Origin: CAZMZW01 sp964571135
Lineage (GTDB): Bacteria; Chloroflexota; Anaerolineae; Anaerolineales; Anaerolineaceae
Length of the DNA stretch: 64,000 bases
Direction: 5' to 3'
Assembly (NCBI GenBank): GCA_964571135.1
Contig: CAZMZW010000006.1
Span: forward strand, 1 to 64,000
Position numbers and translations under genes: made by a program. Below, piece by piece: positions 44,468 through 53,551 of this stretch. The notes below the pieces were generated by a model that made no database searches, was not told the DNA's origin, and saw only the letters and a program-made list of their open reading frames with translations. Every line of letters starts with the position of its first letter. Position 1 is the stretch's first letter.

Positions 44468-46095
44468 TCTTTTACTGTCGGAGTCGGCCTGGGGGTTGAT
44501 GTCGGCTTCGGAGTCGGGGTCGGCCTGGGGGTTGGCGTTGATTTGGGAGTCGACGTCGGCCTGGGGGTCAGCGTTGGCCTGGGCGTTGGGGTTCCCATCG
44601 TACATTTATCGCTGTCCGGCTGGCAGATCTTGGTCAGGTAATTGCCCCAGGGAAACGCATTCACCACCACCGAACCTTGGGTGAGGGTGCCCTCACAAAA
44701 CTTCTGCCCATCGCCTGCCTGGTATCCACTCAACACAAAAGGCAGGCCGCCTTCCGCCAGCACCCATTCGCCATTGTATTTGCGGGCGACATGCTCATGA
44801 ATACCGGAAGAACTTCCGCCTTCACAGGAAGGATGGCCAATGCGGTCGCCGGTTTGCAGCTGGGTGCCAGGAATCACCCGATCGGTGCCGGCGATATGCA
44901 TGTAGTAGAGCACCCAGCCGGTCTGTTCATTTTTTTCATTTTCCAGGTTTACGATCACCAAACCGGCCGGTTGAGCATGGCGTTGGATAACCAACCCGGG
45001 CGCCATGGAGGTTGCCCAATGGATCGAACCACCGCAGCCCGTTCGATCCAGCGGCGGGGCAAAATCCAAAGCACCGAAAGGCGGCTGACCTTCATTTCCC
45101 CAGGAGGTGTGCGGACCGCATGTGTAGTTCCAGGTTTCGTTGCTGGGAAAAGGCAAACTCAATTCAGGCTGCTTCAATCCCGCCGGGAACAAGGGTTCCA
45201 CCGATCTTGCCCGCGCCCAAAAATCACCAAAAAAATTGGTGTGGATCTCAGGAAGGCGATGCAAATAGTCCAGCCACTCCGTGGGATCATGGATCTTAGC
45301 CAGATAAAACATGACCGCCACTGTACCGGCATTTAAATTCGGCGCCAGGCGGATTTTTGAACCATCCAAAAATGTCAGCTCGGTCAGGGTACCCGCCCGC
45401 CAGCCATAATAGCCGGCCATCAACTGGGATACTGCCCAGCCAGCCTGGCGGTAGAGCCCGCCTTGATCATACTTTACATATCCATACGGATAGACCGACT
45501 GGTCGGGGATTTCAGGCCAATCCGTCACCCATCGGCTATTTAATTCCAGCAGGCTGAGCAATAACCGCGGGTTGATGGAAAATTCCTGCGCCCATTGGAT
45601 AATAATTTTAATCCCGGGAGTGGTCCCGTAATTACGCAGATCGGTATATTTTTTCAGTTTGCCATTGGTGGCTTCAATATATTTCACCGAATCAAAATCC
45701 AACGCGGTACGGGAAAAGACCACCTCGCTATCCGGGATAAGGATTTCAGCGGTTGTAGTTTTTCCAATAAAAGCAGGGAGATATAATTTTTGGCCGGGAT
45801 CGATCAAACCCTGGGAAGGGATCGATCCCGGGGAAACCACCTGGGCTGGGTCAACCCCAAAATGAGCGGCAACCACCGCCAAGGTATCTCCGGATTGGGC
45901 AAGGTATTCCACAGACCCTGCCGGCGGAAAAAAAATAGTTGGCAAAGGCGTTATTTCAAGAACTGTTGGGGTATTTTCTGGAGTAGGGTTAAATGCCGGA
46001 ACACATCCGGAGAATAACCATGCAAAAACAATAATGAACACAAATGCGAAATAGAATCTAGCGGGAGATTTGACTTTCCGGTGTAATGTAGCCAT
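44464..46095 (-). CDS. LysM and M23-like lipoprotein
   Basis: 543 residues from ATG 46095. The signal peptide ends in lipobox LFSGC (about residue 31). A LysM domain follows (VEYLAQSGDTLAVVAAHFG to GQKLYLPAF). A middle helical region is shared with the next gene upstream (ILIPDSEVVFSRTALDFD, NPRLLLSLLE). The C-terminal M23/LytM-like domain has LQTGDRIGHPSCEGGSSSGIHEHVARKYNGEW with an HxH pair. The first zinc motif HxxxD reads FGALD, so its His is missing; GPHTSWG upstream may replace it. A 40-residue Thr/Pro/Arg tail ends the protein. It may bind or cut peptidoglycan-like glycans, or be non-catalytic. Confidence 0.85.
   Translation of the reverse strand: MATLHRKVKSPARFYFAFVFIIVFAWLFSGCVPAFNPTPENTPTVLEITPLPTIFFPPAGSVEYLAQSGDTLAVVAAHFGVDPAQVVSPGSIPSQGLIDPGQKLYLPAFIGKTTTAEILIPDSEVVFSRTALDFDSVKYIEATNGKLKKYTDLRNYGTTPGIKIIIQWAQEFSINPRLLLSLLELNSRWVTDWPEIPDQSVYPYGYVKYDQGGLYRQAGWAVSQLMAGYYGWRAGTLTELTFLDGSKIRLAPNLNAGTVAVMFYLAKIHDPTEWLDYLHRLPEIHTNFFGDFWARARSVEPLFPAGLKQPELSLPFPSNETWNYTCGPHTSWGNEGQPPFGALDFAPPLDRTGCGGSIHWATSMAPGLVIQRHAQPAGLVIVNLENEKNEQTGWVLYYMHIAGTDRVIPGTQLQTGDRIGHPSCEGGSSSGIHEHVARKYNGEWVLAEGGLPFVLSGYQAGDGQKFCEGTLTQGSVVVNAFPWGNYLTKICQPDSDKCTMGTPTPRPTLTPRPTSTPKSTPTPRPTPTPKPTSTPRPTPTVKE
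44470..44597 (-). repeat. Coding tandem repeat for Thr/Pro-rich tail
   Basis: GC-rich imperfect 6- to 18-base units encode TPTPRPTLTPRPTSTPKSTP and similar residues at the C-terminus of the LysM/M23-like lipoprotein. Such repeats can change length by slippage. The tail is probably a flexible or cell-wall-spanning segment. Confidence 0.65.
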
Positions 46096-47353
46096 ATGCT
46101 TCAACGATCACTCCATTGCGGATTAATTTGCCGTCATATTCCTTGCCATTCCCCTGCGAGATCCAGCCATCCAAATTGAAAGGAATGTCCTGGTCGGCCG
46201 GAATCCATTCCCCATTATAACGCCGGGCAAAGTGCAGGTGGGTGCCATTGGAAGGTCCACCCTCGCAGGAAGGGTGCCCGATACGGTCACCTGCTTGCAG
46301 CAAAGTCCCAAACGGGACACGGTCCTTGGCAGCGATATGCTGATAAAGCAAGGTCCACCCGGTCTGCTCATACCCATCCTTGTTCAGGTCCTGCACCACC
46401 ATTCCATTTTCCGAGCGGATGACCAGCCCATCCGCGGCAGCCACCACCCAGCTCTGGCTTTGGTAACAGCCGTACATCCCGCCGGGAGGGATGAAATCCA
46501 ACGCAGCCCAGGCAGCCCCATCCCCCCACGCGGAATGCGGTCCGCTGGAAAAATTCCAGACCTCTCCTTTTTTAAAAGGCAAATCCATCAGGGGCTGTTT
46601 TAAGTCCACGGGCACCAGCGGATCGATCGAGAGCGCAGCTGGATCGCCAAATAAAGTTGTAAATGTGGAATAGAAACCCAGAGGAGAGACCGCCAGTTCC
46701 CATTCATGAAAGCCATAGATCTGGGCAAAAAAGTATTGCACCGCTGCTGTACCTGGGTTTATGGAAAGCGCAAGATCCACTACCTGGCCGTCCTTGAGGG
46801 TTAGCTGATTGAGGGCATTTACTCTGTGGGTGTAAAAACCACGATTTAGCGTATTGGCAGCCCAGGAAAGCTGGCGGTAAAGGCCTGCGCGAGTGCCATC
46901 CCTCAACCCGAGCGGAAAATCAGGTTCCGCGCCTGGTGCTGGCTGGGTCACCCAATGGTTAAAATATTCCAACAATGCCAGCAAAATACGCGGATTGACC
47001 GAATATTCGCGGCTAAGCCGGGTAAGGATTGTGGTTCCATCCAGCGACTCACCATTCACCTCTTCCCGAATAGTATTCAGATACCCTTTCTGAGACTGGA
47101 TAAAGCCAAAAACATCAAAACCCACCGTGCTGGGCCCGAAGACCAGCTCGCTGTCCGGCAAAATCAAAAACGCCGGTCCCGGTTTTGGGATGGATTTGTC
47201 CGGGCTGACTGATAGGTTTTCCAGACCCGGGGTATTTTCACCTGCGGTTCCTAAGATGGAATTCACCTGATCGGGACGGACACAGCCAACTAAAGTGAAA
47301 ACGATCAAAGCCAGGCTGACGATGAAAGAACCAATAGCAGGGAAAGAACGCAT
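46058..47353 (-). CDS. M23-like lipoprotein, paralogue of the following gene
   Basis: 431 residues. The lipobox is VFTLVGC (about residue 24). It lacks the LysM domain but matches its downstream neighbour in the middle region (LILPDSELVFGPSTVGFD, NPRILLALLEYFNHWVT) and in the M23-like C-terminus (LLQAGDRIGHPSCEGGPSNGTHLHFARRYNGEW, HxH present). As in the paralogue, the HxxxD motif has lost its His (AWAALD). The reading frame overlaps the next gene by 38 bp. The two likely arose by tandem duplication. It starts 2 bp after the HIT gene ends. Confidence 0.85.
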   Translation of the reverse strand: MRSFPAIGSFIVSLALIVFTLVGCVRPDQVNSILGTAGENTPGLENLSVSPDKSIPKPGPAFLILPDSELVFGPSTVGFDVFGFIQSQKGYLNTIREEVNGESLDGTTILTRLSREYSVNPRILLALLEYFNHWVTQPAPGAEPDFPLGLRDGTRAGLYRQLSWAANTLNRGFYTHRVNALNQLTLKDGQVVDLALSINPGTAAVQYFFAQIYGFHEWELAVSPLGFYSTFTTLFGDPAALSIDPLVPVDLKQPLMDLPFKKGEVWNFSSGPHSAWGDGAAWAALDFIPPGGMYGCYQSQSWVVAAADGLVIRSENGMVVQDLNKDGYEQTGWTLLYQHIAAKDRVPFGTLLQAGDRIGHPSCEGGPSNGTHLHFARRYNGEWIPADQDIPFNLDGWISQGNGKEYDGKLIRNGVIVEAYGYITPESQISR

Positions 47354-47355
47354 GG

Positions 47356-47703
47356 CTAGATCGGTTTAGGACCCAAATGCCTTCCAGCGATCAGATGAAG
47401 ATGCAAATGGAATACGCTCTGGCCGGCATCTGGGCCGGTATTGATCACCAGGCGGTAACCGCTCTTATCCACCCCCTGCTCACGAGCGATCTGCCTGGCG
47501 ATAAAGGTCATTTTGCCAATCAGGTGCGCGTCGCCCTCCTCCAACTCATTCAGGGATGCGATGTGCTTGTTCGGCACAATAAGAACATGCACCGGCGTTA
47601 CCGGATGTGCATCTTCAAATGCGGTTACCTCATCATCGTGATAAAGGAGCTTGCCATCCACCTGCCCGGCAATGATCTTGCAGAAAATGCAATCTGGAAG
47701 CAT
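47356..47703 (-). CDS. HIT-family nucleotide-binding protein (Hint type)
   Basis: 115 residues. Histidine triad FHLHLHLIAGRHLG near the C-terminus, and the N-terminal CIFCKIIAGQVDGKLLYHDD with two Cys typical of Hint proteins. It hydrolyses purine nucleoside phosphoramidates or related adenylates in the cytosol. Its ATG overlaps the stop of the inositol-phosphate synthase gene by one base (TGATG), so they are coupled. Confidence 0.94.
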   Translation of the reverse strand: MLPDCIFCKIIAGQVDGKLLYHDDEVTAFEDAHPVTPVHVLIVPNKHIASLNELEEGDAHLIGKMTFIARQIAREQGVDKSGYRLVINTGPDAGQSVFHLHLHLIAGRHLGPKPI

Positions 47704-48788
47704 CAGGCCTTATCGCCGCGGATATAAGCCTCTGTCTTTACGTGGGCGATATCATCCGTAAATTGCTGGGGCGGGGTTTTCATGAAATAGGAGGAAGGAG
47801 CGATCAAGGGTCCGCTGATACCGCGGTCGAGGGCCAGCTTGACACAGCGCACCGCATCGATGACCACGCCGGCTGAATTGGGCGAATCCCAGACTTCCAA
47901 TTTGGCTTCCAACCGCAAAGGCACATTGCCGAAGGTGGTGCCTTCCATCTGGATGTAGCAGAACTTACGGTCCTTCAACCAGGGCACATAATCACTGGGG
48001 CCCACATGGATATCCTCCGGGTCCAGCTTGTAGGGCAGCATACTGGTGACCGCACCGGTCTTGGAGATCTTCTTGGATTCGAGGCGATCGCGTTCGAGCA
48101 TGTTCAAAAAGTCGGTATTACCGCCGAAGTTGAGCTGATAAGTGTGGTCGAGCTGAACGCCGCGGTCGACGAACAGGCTGGTGATGGCGCGATGCAGGAT
48201 GGTGGCACCCACCTGGCTTTTGATATCATCACCGATAATGGGCAGCCCGCGTTCAACGAAACGGGCCTTCCAGTACTCGGAACTGGCAATGAAAACCGGA
48301 ATGGCATTCACCATGCCGCAGCCCGCATCCAGGATCTGTTCCACATACCATTTGGTCGCCATCTCCGAACCAACCGGCAGGTAATTGATGACCACATCCG
48401 TTTTGGTATCCTTGAGGATCTTAACAATGTCAGCGGTGGGACCGGGAGCCTTTATCAGGATCTGGCTGAGGTATTTACCCAGGCCATCATGGGTCATTCC
48501 GCGGGAAACGGGAATATTCATCTTGGGGACATCAAAGAACTTATAGGTATTATTGGGAAAAGCGTAGATCGCTTCGGACAGGTCCTTGCCCACTTTGGTG
48601 TCCACCACATCAAATGCAGCGGTAAATTCAATATCGCGGATATGGTAACCGCCCAGGTTAACATGCATCAAACCGGGGACCCGGTCAGTATCCTTGGCGT
48701 TCTTGTAGAAATGGATCCCCTGAACAAGTGACGAAGCGCAGTTACCCACTCCGATGATTGCCACACGCACTTTATGATCTTTGCTCAT
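47703..48788 (-). CDS. ino1: Inositol-3-phosphate synthase
   Basis: 361 residues, the short prokaryotic form. NAD-dependent conversion of glucose-6-phosphate to inositol-3-phosphate. VRVAIIGVGNCASSLVQGI is the Rossmann loop. AFDVVDTKVGKDL, NYLPVGSEMATKWYVEQIL, GDDIKSQVGATILHR and FGGNTDFLNM are family blocks. It supplies inositol for phospholipids or compatible solutes, in line with archaeal, actinobacterial and some Chloroflexota lipids. It is the first gene of the run to 43.5 kb. Confidence 0.94.
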   Translation of the reverse strand: MSKDHKVRVAIIGVGNCASSLVQGIHFYKNAKDTDRVPGLMHVNLGGYHIRDIEFTAAFDVVDTKVGKDLSEAIYAFPNNTYKFFDVPKMNIPVSRGMTHDGLGKYLSQILIKAPGPTADIVKILKDTKTDVVINYLPVGSEMATKWYVEQILDAGCGMVNAIPVFIASSEYWKARFVERGLPIIGDDIKSQVGATILHRAITSLFVDRGVQLDHTYQLNFGGNTDFLNMLERDRLESKKISKTGAVTSMLPYKLDPEDIHVGPSDYVPWLKDRKFCYIQMEGTTFGNVPLRLEAKLEVWDSPNSAGVVIDAVRCVKLALDRGISGPLIAPSSYFMKTPPQQFTDDIAHVKTEAYIRGDKA

Positions 48789-48889
48789 TGTTTACTCCAC
48801 AAAAGAATTTTTTATATAAATTTATTTTAACATCGAAATGGAATAATTTAATAATATTGAACACCCAACATTAATCTTAAAAATCTTTT

Positions 48890-48920
48890 TTGATAGGGAA
48901 TAAAAAGTATGGGGTATAAT
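48890..48920 (+). promoter_or_regulatory. Promoter of tRNA-Pro
   Basis: -35 TTGATA (48890-48895) and -10 TATAAT (48915-48920), 19-bp spacer (one or two longer than ideal). The -10 ends 9 bases before the tRNA. Confidence 0.5.
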
Positions 48921-48929
48921 TTGTTCGTT

Positions 48930-49006
<77 letters not shown>

Positions 49007-49043
49007 CTTTTTAAAAACATTTTTAATGAGATCGGATCTACGA

Positions 49044-49062
49044 CAAATCCTCTCGCCCCGAC
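49044..49062 (+). repeat. Duplicate of tRNA-Pro 3' end (att-like)
   Basis: 19 bases, CAAATCCTCTCGCCCCGAC, identical to 48987-49005 at the 3' end of tRNA-Pro and starting 57 bp after that copy. Such repeats arise when elements integrate at tRNA 3' ends. No integrase or cargo lies between the copies, so this would be a scar, or alternatively the remnant of a decayed tandem tRNA. Confidence 0.6.
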
Positions 49063-49073
49063 CATTCAATAGA

Positions 49074-49098
49074 CACCTTTATTTAGGTGACTTTTTTT
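49074..49098 (+). terminator. Terminator after tRNA-Pro
   Basis: CACCT (49074-49078) pairs with AGGTG (49085-49089), followed by a run of seven T (49092-49098). The stem is short but the T-run is strong. Confidence 0.5.
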
Positions 49099-49232
49099 AG
49101 TACTCCTCATGATCGGGACTTGAAGTCCCGTTCTTTCGGAGCATCTTCGTTCTTTGCTCTTGCAGAGAACTCCGACGGGAGCTGCGGGGATTTCGCTTCG
49201 CTCAATCAACTGACTTAAACCTAAATAAAAAG

Positions 49233-49260
49233 CAAGAACAGCCCTGACGGGCTGTTCTTG
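49233..49260 (-). terminator. Rho-independent terminator of the binding-lipoprotein gene
   Basis: Perfect 12-bp stem CAAGAACAGCCC/GGGCTGTTCTTG with a 4-base loop. On the minus strand it is followed by CTTTTTATTT. It lies 28 bp downstream of the stop codon at 49288. Confidence 0.85.
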
Positions 49261-49287
49261 AAAATTGTTATGTCTTCGATCCCCTTC

Positions 49288-50343
49288 TTATTCCACAAAC
49301 CACTTCGTTCTGATCTCTTCCGCCGTCATGGCAGGCAATCGGTAGAAGCCATAATCACCCACCTGCAGACTGTCCAGCCTGCCCATCCACTCGGCCAGGT
49401 TCTTGCTGGTGATGATGGGGTAATCATATAAAAACGTGTTTTTCCACTTGCCGCCAAGCGCCTGCGGATCGAACTTCAGCCCAGACAGATGATACAGGGC
49501 AGTGTACACAGCTTCATAATCCGTTCCGCCCGGCGGGATGGTGGCAAAGCTCTTAAGGTCAGGCCTTTCCTGCAGCCATGCACTCCAACCCTTCAATTCA
49601 TCCAAACGGCTTTCGCACAGGAAGAGGGGCAACTGCTGCATTTCATTTAGACCATGCATCGCCCAGAAAATGTCCATTTTATTATCCGTGCTCCAAATGG
49701 CTTTGATATCCGGATTTTTCTTCACCATCTCCATGAGGCTTTCCTGGGTAAAAGCCGGGCTGCCAAACTCAGCCGGCAAGGAGGTGGCTTTGACCTTCGG
49801 GTAATTTGCCAGCACCTCATCAATGATCTCCTGGATGAAGCCGTTCTTTCCAAAGTTGAAATAGACGAATTCGCCTTCCCCGCCCATTCCTTCCATCATC
49901 CATTCCAGCCCCGCCCGCGTAGAACGGTATGTGGTGGAAAGATTGTAGACGCCTTCCTCGCCGCTGTCAGCGTTCAGCATGAAAATGGGAATGGCTGCTT
50001 TTTTGGCATTCTGGATCTGCGGCCAGGCACCGAAAACATGCCATTGATTTGAGCAAGAAATGATAGCATCCACCCCTTTTTGCACCAGGTCGTCAATGTC
50101 TTTCCCGCGCACGCATTCCATTTTGGTCTCGGAGCAGGCTTTAAGCAAGCCATCCACGTTCTGTTTCTCGTCCGCTTCATAGCCGACCACGAATCCCTCC
50201 GCGGATGGCAGGGCGAGCTTGTGTTCCGCCACCGGGGCGGCAGGTTCAGCGGGTGGCAAAGATGCCGGCGTGGTGCCGCACGCCACTGTCAGCAGCGCGA
50301 AGCACGCAATCAGTATGAAAGATAAAACCGTGTTTTGCTTCAA
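49288..50343 (-). CDS. Periplasmic-binding-protein-like lipoprotein (sugar ABC type)
   Basis: 351 residues from a TTG start at 50343, preferred because GAGGAGAAG lies just upstream and the signal peptide then has normal length; an ATG at 50385 is in frame. Lipobox LLTVAC, then a type-1 periplasmic binding fold: KLALPSAEGFVVGYEAD, LVQKGVDAIISCSNQW, AAIPIFMLNADSGEEG, IKAIWSTDNKMD. It resembles ribose/galactose-type receptors. No matching ATPase or permease of that type is adjacent, since the neighbouring dpp genes belong to another class. It is therefore an orphan receptor or chemosensory binding protein. Confidence 0.85.
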   Translation of the reverse strand: MKQNTVLSFILIACFALLTVACGTTPASLPPAEPAAPVAEHKLALPSAEGFVVGYEADEKQNVDGLLKACSETKMECVRGKDIDDLVQKGVDAIISCSNQWHVFGAWPQIQNAKKAAIPIFMLNADSGEEGVYNLSTTYRSTRAGLEWMMEGMGGEGEFVYFNFGKNGFIQEIIDEVLANYPKVKATSLPAEFGSPAFTQESLMEMVKKNPDIKAIWSTDNKMDIFWAMHGLNEMQQLPLFLCESRLDELKGWSAWLQERPDLKSFATIPPGGTDYEAVYTALYHLSGLKFDPQALGGKWKNTFLYDYPIITSKNLAEWMGRLDSLQVGDYGFYRLPAMTAEEIRTKWFVE

Positions 50344-50546
50344 TGTTCTTCTCCTCGATGAGTAAATCAAATTTTTTGCACGCAAAATTATAGTACATTT
50401 AATTAATCTCTTTCCTTAAATCAAAATCAACAGCTTAACCTGGCACCAAGAAATGTGCCAGTCATTGTTAAAACCCAAACAACTGTATTTTTCTGATGAG
50501 ATAAGAAGTGGATGTTCTTTTTGAAAATTGATGGTCTTGCTGTTGT

Positions 50547-51545
50547 TTATGCTCTGGCATAATGACAGGCTACCCAATGACCGGGATGGAGTTCGCGCAA
50601 TAGGGGTTCATCTTTTGAGCAGTTGGCTTTGGCGATCGGACAGCGCGGGTGGAAGCGGCATCCGGATGGCGGGTTAAGTGGACTGGGGACATCACCCTTG
50701 AGAATGATGCGCTTGCGCTTCATTTTTGGATTGGGGATGGGAATGGCAGACATCAACGCCTGGGTATAAGGGTGCAGCGGATCACTGAACAGATCATGAT
50801 AATCTGCACTTTCCACCATTTTTCCCAGATACATCACCACCACCCGATCGCAAATATGTTCAACCACCGCCAGGTTATGGGCGACGAATAAGTAACTCAA
50901 ACCCAATTCACGCTGCAGATCCTTTAATAAGTTCAATACCTGGGCCTGGATGGAGACATCCAGGGCTGAAACGGGTTCATCCAGCACGATGAATTTGGGT
51001 TCCATGACAATGGCGCGGGCGATCCCAATGCGCTGGCGCTGTCCGCCGGAGAACTCATGCGGGTAGCGCATGGCGTGGTAATCCTCCATGCCCACTTTCT
51101 TCAGAGCAGCCAGGACTTTTTCAAAACGTTCCTGGCGGGTGCCGATCCTATGAATGTGCAGCCCCTCGGCAATGGATTCCCCGATCGGCAGGCGCGGGTC
51201 AAGGGCTGAAAATGGGTCCTGGAAAACGATCTGCATATTGCGCCGCATCGCCATCAGGGGCCTGCCTTTGAGTTTTAGAACATCCACACCTTCATAGAGC
51301 ACGGAACCGGATGTGGCACTTTGCAATCCCAGAAGGGTATGAGCAACAGTGGTCTTGCCGCAGCCAGACTCACCCACCAGCCCAAGCGTTTCACCCTGGC
51401 GGACAGTAAAGCTGACATTTTCCACGGCACGCACCCAGGCGACCGGATGGCGCAGGATCCCGCCCATGACCGGATAATATTTGACGAGGTCTTTCACCTC
51501 GATCAGGTCTTTTTTTACTGGTTTGGAAACGGCTTGATTTTTCAT
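50547..51545 (-). CDS. dppF: Peptide ABC transporter ATPase (DppF/OppF)
   Basis: 332 residues. Walker A GLVGESGCGKTTVAH, Q loop VFQDPFSALDPRLP, signature FSGGQRQRIGIARA, Walker B KFIVLDEPVSALD, and the C-terminal oligopeptide-type extension with Cys residues GCRFHPRCPIAKANC that may bind Fe-S. It is the last gene of the operon SBP-dppB-dppC-dppD-dppF, starting 9 bp after dppD. It energises di- or oligopeptide (or other solute) import. Confidence 0.94.
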   Translation of the reverse strand: MKNQAVSKPVKKDLIEVKDLVKYYPVMGGILRHPVAWVRAVENVSFTVRQGETLGLVGESGCGKTTVAHTLLGLQSATSGSVLYEGVDVLKLKGRPLMAMRRNMQIVFQDPFSALDPRLPIGESIAEGLHIHRIGTRQERFEKVLAALKKVGMEDYHAMRYPHEFSGGQRQRIGIARAIVMEPKFIVLDEPVSALDVSIQAQVLNLLKDLQRELGLSYLFVAHNLAVVEHICDRVVVMYLGKMVESADYHDLFSDPLHPYTQALMSAIPIPNPKMKRKRIILKGDVPSPLNPPSGCRFHPRCPIAKANCSKDEPLLRELHPGHWVACHYARA

Positions 51546-51554
51546 TTTCGATGT

Positions 51555-52598
51555 TTACTTCTTTGTAAGAGGCGCTCGATGCCCTTCTGCACTCTGATAA
51601 AGCCAGCAGCGAACCATATGTCCAGCAGAGTTTTCGATCAGGTCTGGTTCTGTCCGGGTACAAATATTCAGGTGATATTTTTCCCGCAACAGGCAGCGGG
51701 ATGCAAAACGACAGCCCGGCGGCAGCCCGATCAAATTGGGAACATTACCAGGAATGGCATCCAATTTATCCTTCACCACGCCCAGTACCGGGATGGACGC
51801 CAGCAGCCCCTGGGTATAAGGATGCAGGGGTTTCTCAAATAGAGCATCTACACCGGACTGTTCAATGATCACGCCAGCATACATCACGGCAACCCGCTGG
51901 GCAACCTCCGCGATGACCCCCATATCATGGGTGATGAGGATAACGGCTGTACCCAGGCGTTTTTGCAGGTCAATGAGCAAATCCAGGATTTGCGCTTGAA
52001 TGGTCACATCCAGCGCTGTGGTAGGTTCATCGGCGATCAACAATTTGGGGCTGAGCGCGAGCGCCATGGCGATCATCACCCGCTGAGCCTGCCCGCCGGA
52101 TATTTCGTGCGGGTAGGAAAATGCTTTCTTTTCCGCATCCGGAATACCCACCAGTTTGAGCAGATCAACTGCTTTTTTCCAGGCTGCTTTTTTATCAATC
52201 TTGTCATGGGTTTGAAAGACTTCCACAATCTGATCGCCGATATTGAAAACCGGGTTCAAACAGCTTTGCGGCTGCTGAAAGATCATGGAAAGGTGATTAC
52301 CGCGGATGGCGGTCATTTCACTCATGGGCAGATCAAGTATGTCGCGGCCTTCAAAATGGACTTTGCCGCCTTCGATCCTGCCAGGGCTATCCACCAGGCG
52401 CATGATCGAGAGCGAGGTAACGCTTTTCCCGCAGCCGGATTCACCGACCAGGCCAAGAATTTCACCCGGGAAAACTTCAAAATTAACCCCATCGACGGCT
52501 TTAACCACTCCATCATCGGTATAGAAATAAGTTTTCAGGTTTTCCACACCGAGGATGGCCTCGGTTTTTTTTGGTGTGAGGTCCGATTTATTTGACAT
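51555..52598 (-). CDS. dppD: Peptide ABC transporter ATPase (DppD/OppD)
   Basis: 347 residues from ATG 52598. Walker A GLVGESGCGKSVTSL, Q loop FQQPQSCLNPVF, signature ISGGQAQRVMIAMAL, Walker B LLIADEPTTALD, switch ITHDMGVIAEVA, and the C-terminal Cys cluster GCRFASRCLLREKYHLNIC. It pairs with DppF to form the ATPase heterodimer. It starts 8 bp after dppC. Confidence 0.94.
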   Translation of the reverse strand: MSNKSDLTPKKTEAILGVENLKTYFYTDDGVVKAVDGVNFEVFPGEILGLVGESGCGKSVTSLSIMRLVDSPGRIEGGKVHFEGRDILDLPMSEMTAIRGNHLSMIFQQPQSCLNPVFNIGDQIVEVFQTHDKIDKKAAWKKAVDLLKLVGIPDAEKKAFSYPHEISGGQAQRVMIAMALALSPKLLIADEPTTALDVTIQAQILDLLIDLQKRLGTAVILITHDMGVIAEVAQRVAVMYAGVIIEQSGVDALFEKPLHPYTQGLLASIPVLGVVKDKLDAIPGNVPNLIGLPPGCRFASRCLLREKYHLNICTRTEPDLIENSAGHMVRCWLYQSAEGHRAPLTKK

Positions 52599-52606
52599 AA
52601 GCAACT

Positions 52607-53545
52607 TTATGGGTTCTGCCCCAAACGGGGATCAATGGCATCCCGCAGCCCATCACCCATCAGGTTGAACGCCAGCACAGTGATCATGATGGCAATCCCC
52701 GGGAAAAATACCAAATGGGGCGCAGTGAATACCTGGTTGCGTTCCACTCCCAGCATGGTGCCCCATTCCGCCATGGGCGGCTGGGCACCCAGACCGAGGA
52801 AGGAGAGCGCTGCCGCATCCAAAATGGCAGTGCCGATCCCCAGGGTTCCCTGCACAATCAGGGGCGCCAGCACATTGGGCAGGATGCGATTGAGGAGAAT
52901 ATGCCAGGAGCTGGCACCCATCGCCCGGGATGCAGATACATAAGTGCATTCTTTCACTGAAAGCACACTGCCCCGAACCACGCGCGCATATACAGGAATG
53001 GTCACAATGCCAATGGCAATCAGGGCATTCTCCAAACCTGGGCCGAGCACCGAAACAATGGCGATCGCCAGCAGAAGGGATGGGAAAGCCATCAAAACAT
53101 CGAGAAGCCGCATGATGATGTTATCCACTGCGCCGCCAAAATATCCGGCGACAGCTCCCAGCAGTGTGCCAATGAGGATGGCAAATCCAATTGTAGTAAA
53201 GCCGATAAATAATGAGACCCGGGTGCCGTAAATTATGCGGCTGAATTCGTCCCGCACATTACCATCGATGCCAAGAATATGCTCGGGTTGACCTGCCGGG
53301 CAACCCAGCGCATGAATGCAGGGAGGCTGGCGGCGAGTAGCAGTCTCTTCGATGCCAATTAAAACCTGGTTTGGGTCATAGGGAGCCAACAGAGGGGCAA
53401 AAATTGCCACCAGCAAAAGAAGAGCCAATATAATGAGGCCAATGACGGCATTACGCTGACGCAAGATACGACGCAGGGTGAGCCGCCATAAGCTGTTGGA
53501 TCGATAATCTTTTGATTCGGTAATTGTCTCAGAGAGCGTTGACAT
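52607..53545 (-). CDS. dppC: Peptide ABC transporter permease (DppC/OppC)
   Basis: 312 residues, six helices. The N-terminal OppC_N region has RQRNAVIGLIILALLLLVAI and FAPLLAPYDPNQ. An extracytoplasmic loop has paired Cys (QPPCIHALGCPAG), which may form a disulfide. The EAA-type coupling loop SASRAMGASSWHILLNRILPN and GIDGNVRDEFSRIIYGTRVSL are typical. It starts 6 bp after dppB. Confidence 0.94.
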   Translation of the reverse strand: MSTLSETITESKDYRSNSLWRLTLRRILRQRNAVIGLIILALLLLVAIFAPLLAPYDPNQVLIGIEETATRRQPPCIHALGCPAGQPEHILGIDGNVRDEFSRIIYGTRVSLFIGFTTIGFAILIGTLLGAVAGYFGGAVDNIIMRLLDVLMAFPSLLLAIAIVSVLGPGLENALIAIGIVTIPVYARVVRGSVLSVKECTYVSASRAMGASSWHILLNRILPNVLAPLIVQGTLGIGTAILDAAALSFLGLGAQPPMAEWGTMLGVERNQVFTAPHLVFFPGIAIMITVLAFNLMGDGLRDAIDPRLGQNP

Positions 53546-53551
53546 ATTTTC

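Noticed and set aside
44468..44605. In-frame extension of the PHP protein through repeats reading NPQADPDSQ-like residues
   Set aside because: It is the repeat coding the neighbour's Thr/Pro tail read in another frame. ATG 44467 overlaps the upstream stop as ATGA and gives a normal PHP N-terminus.
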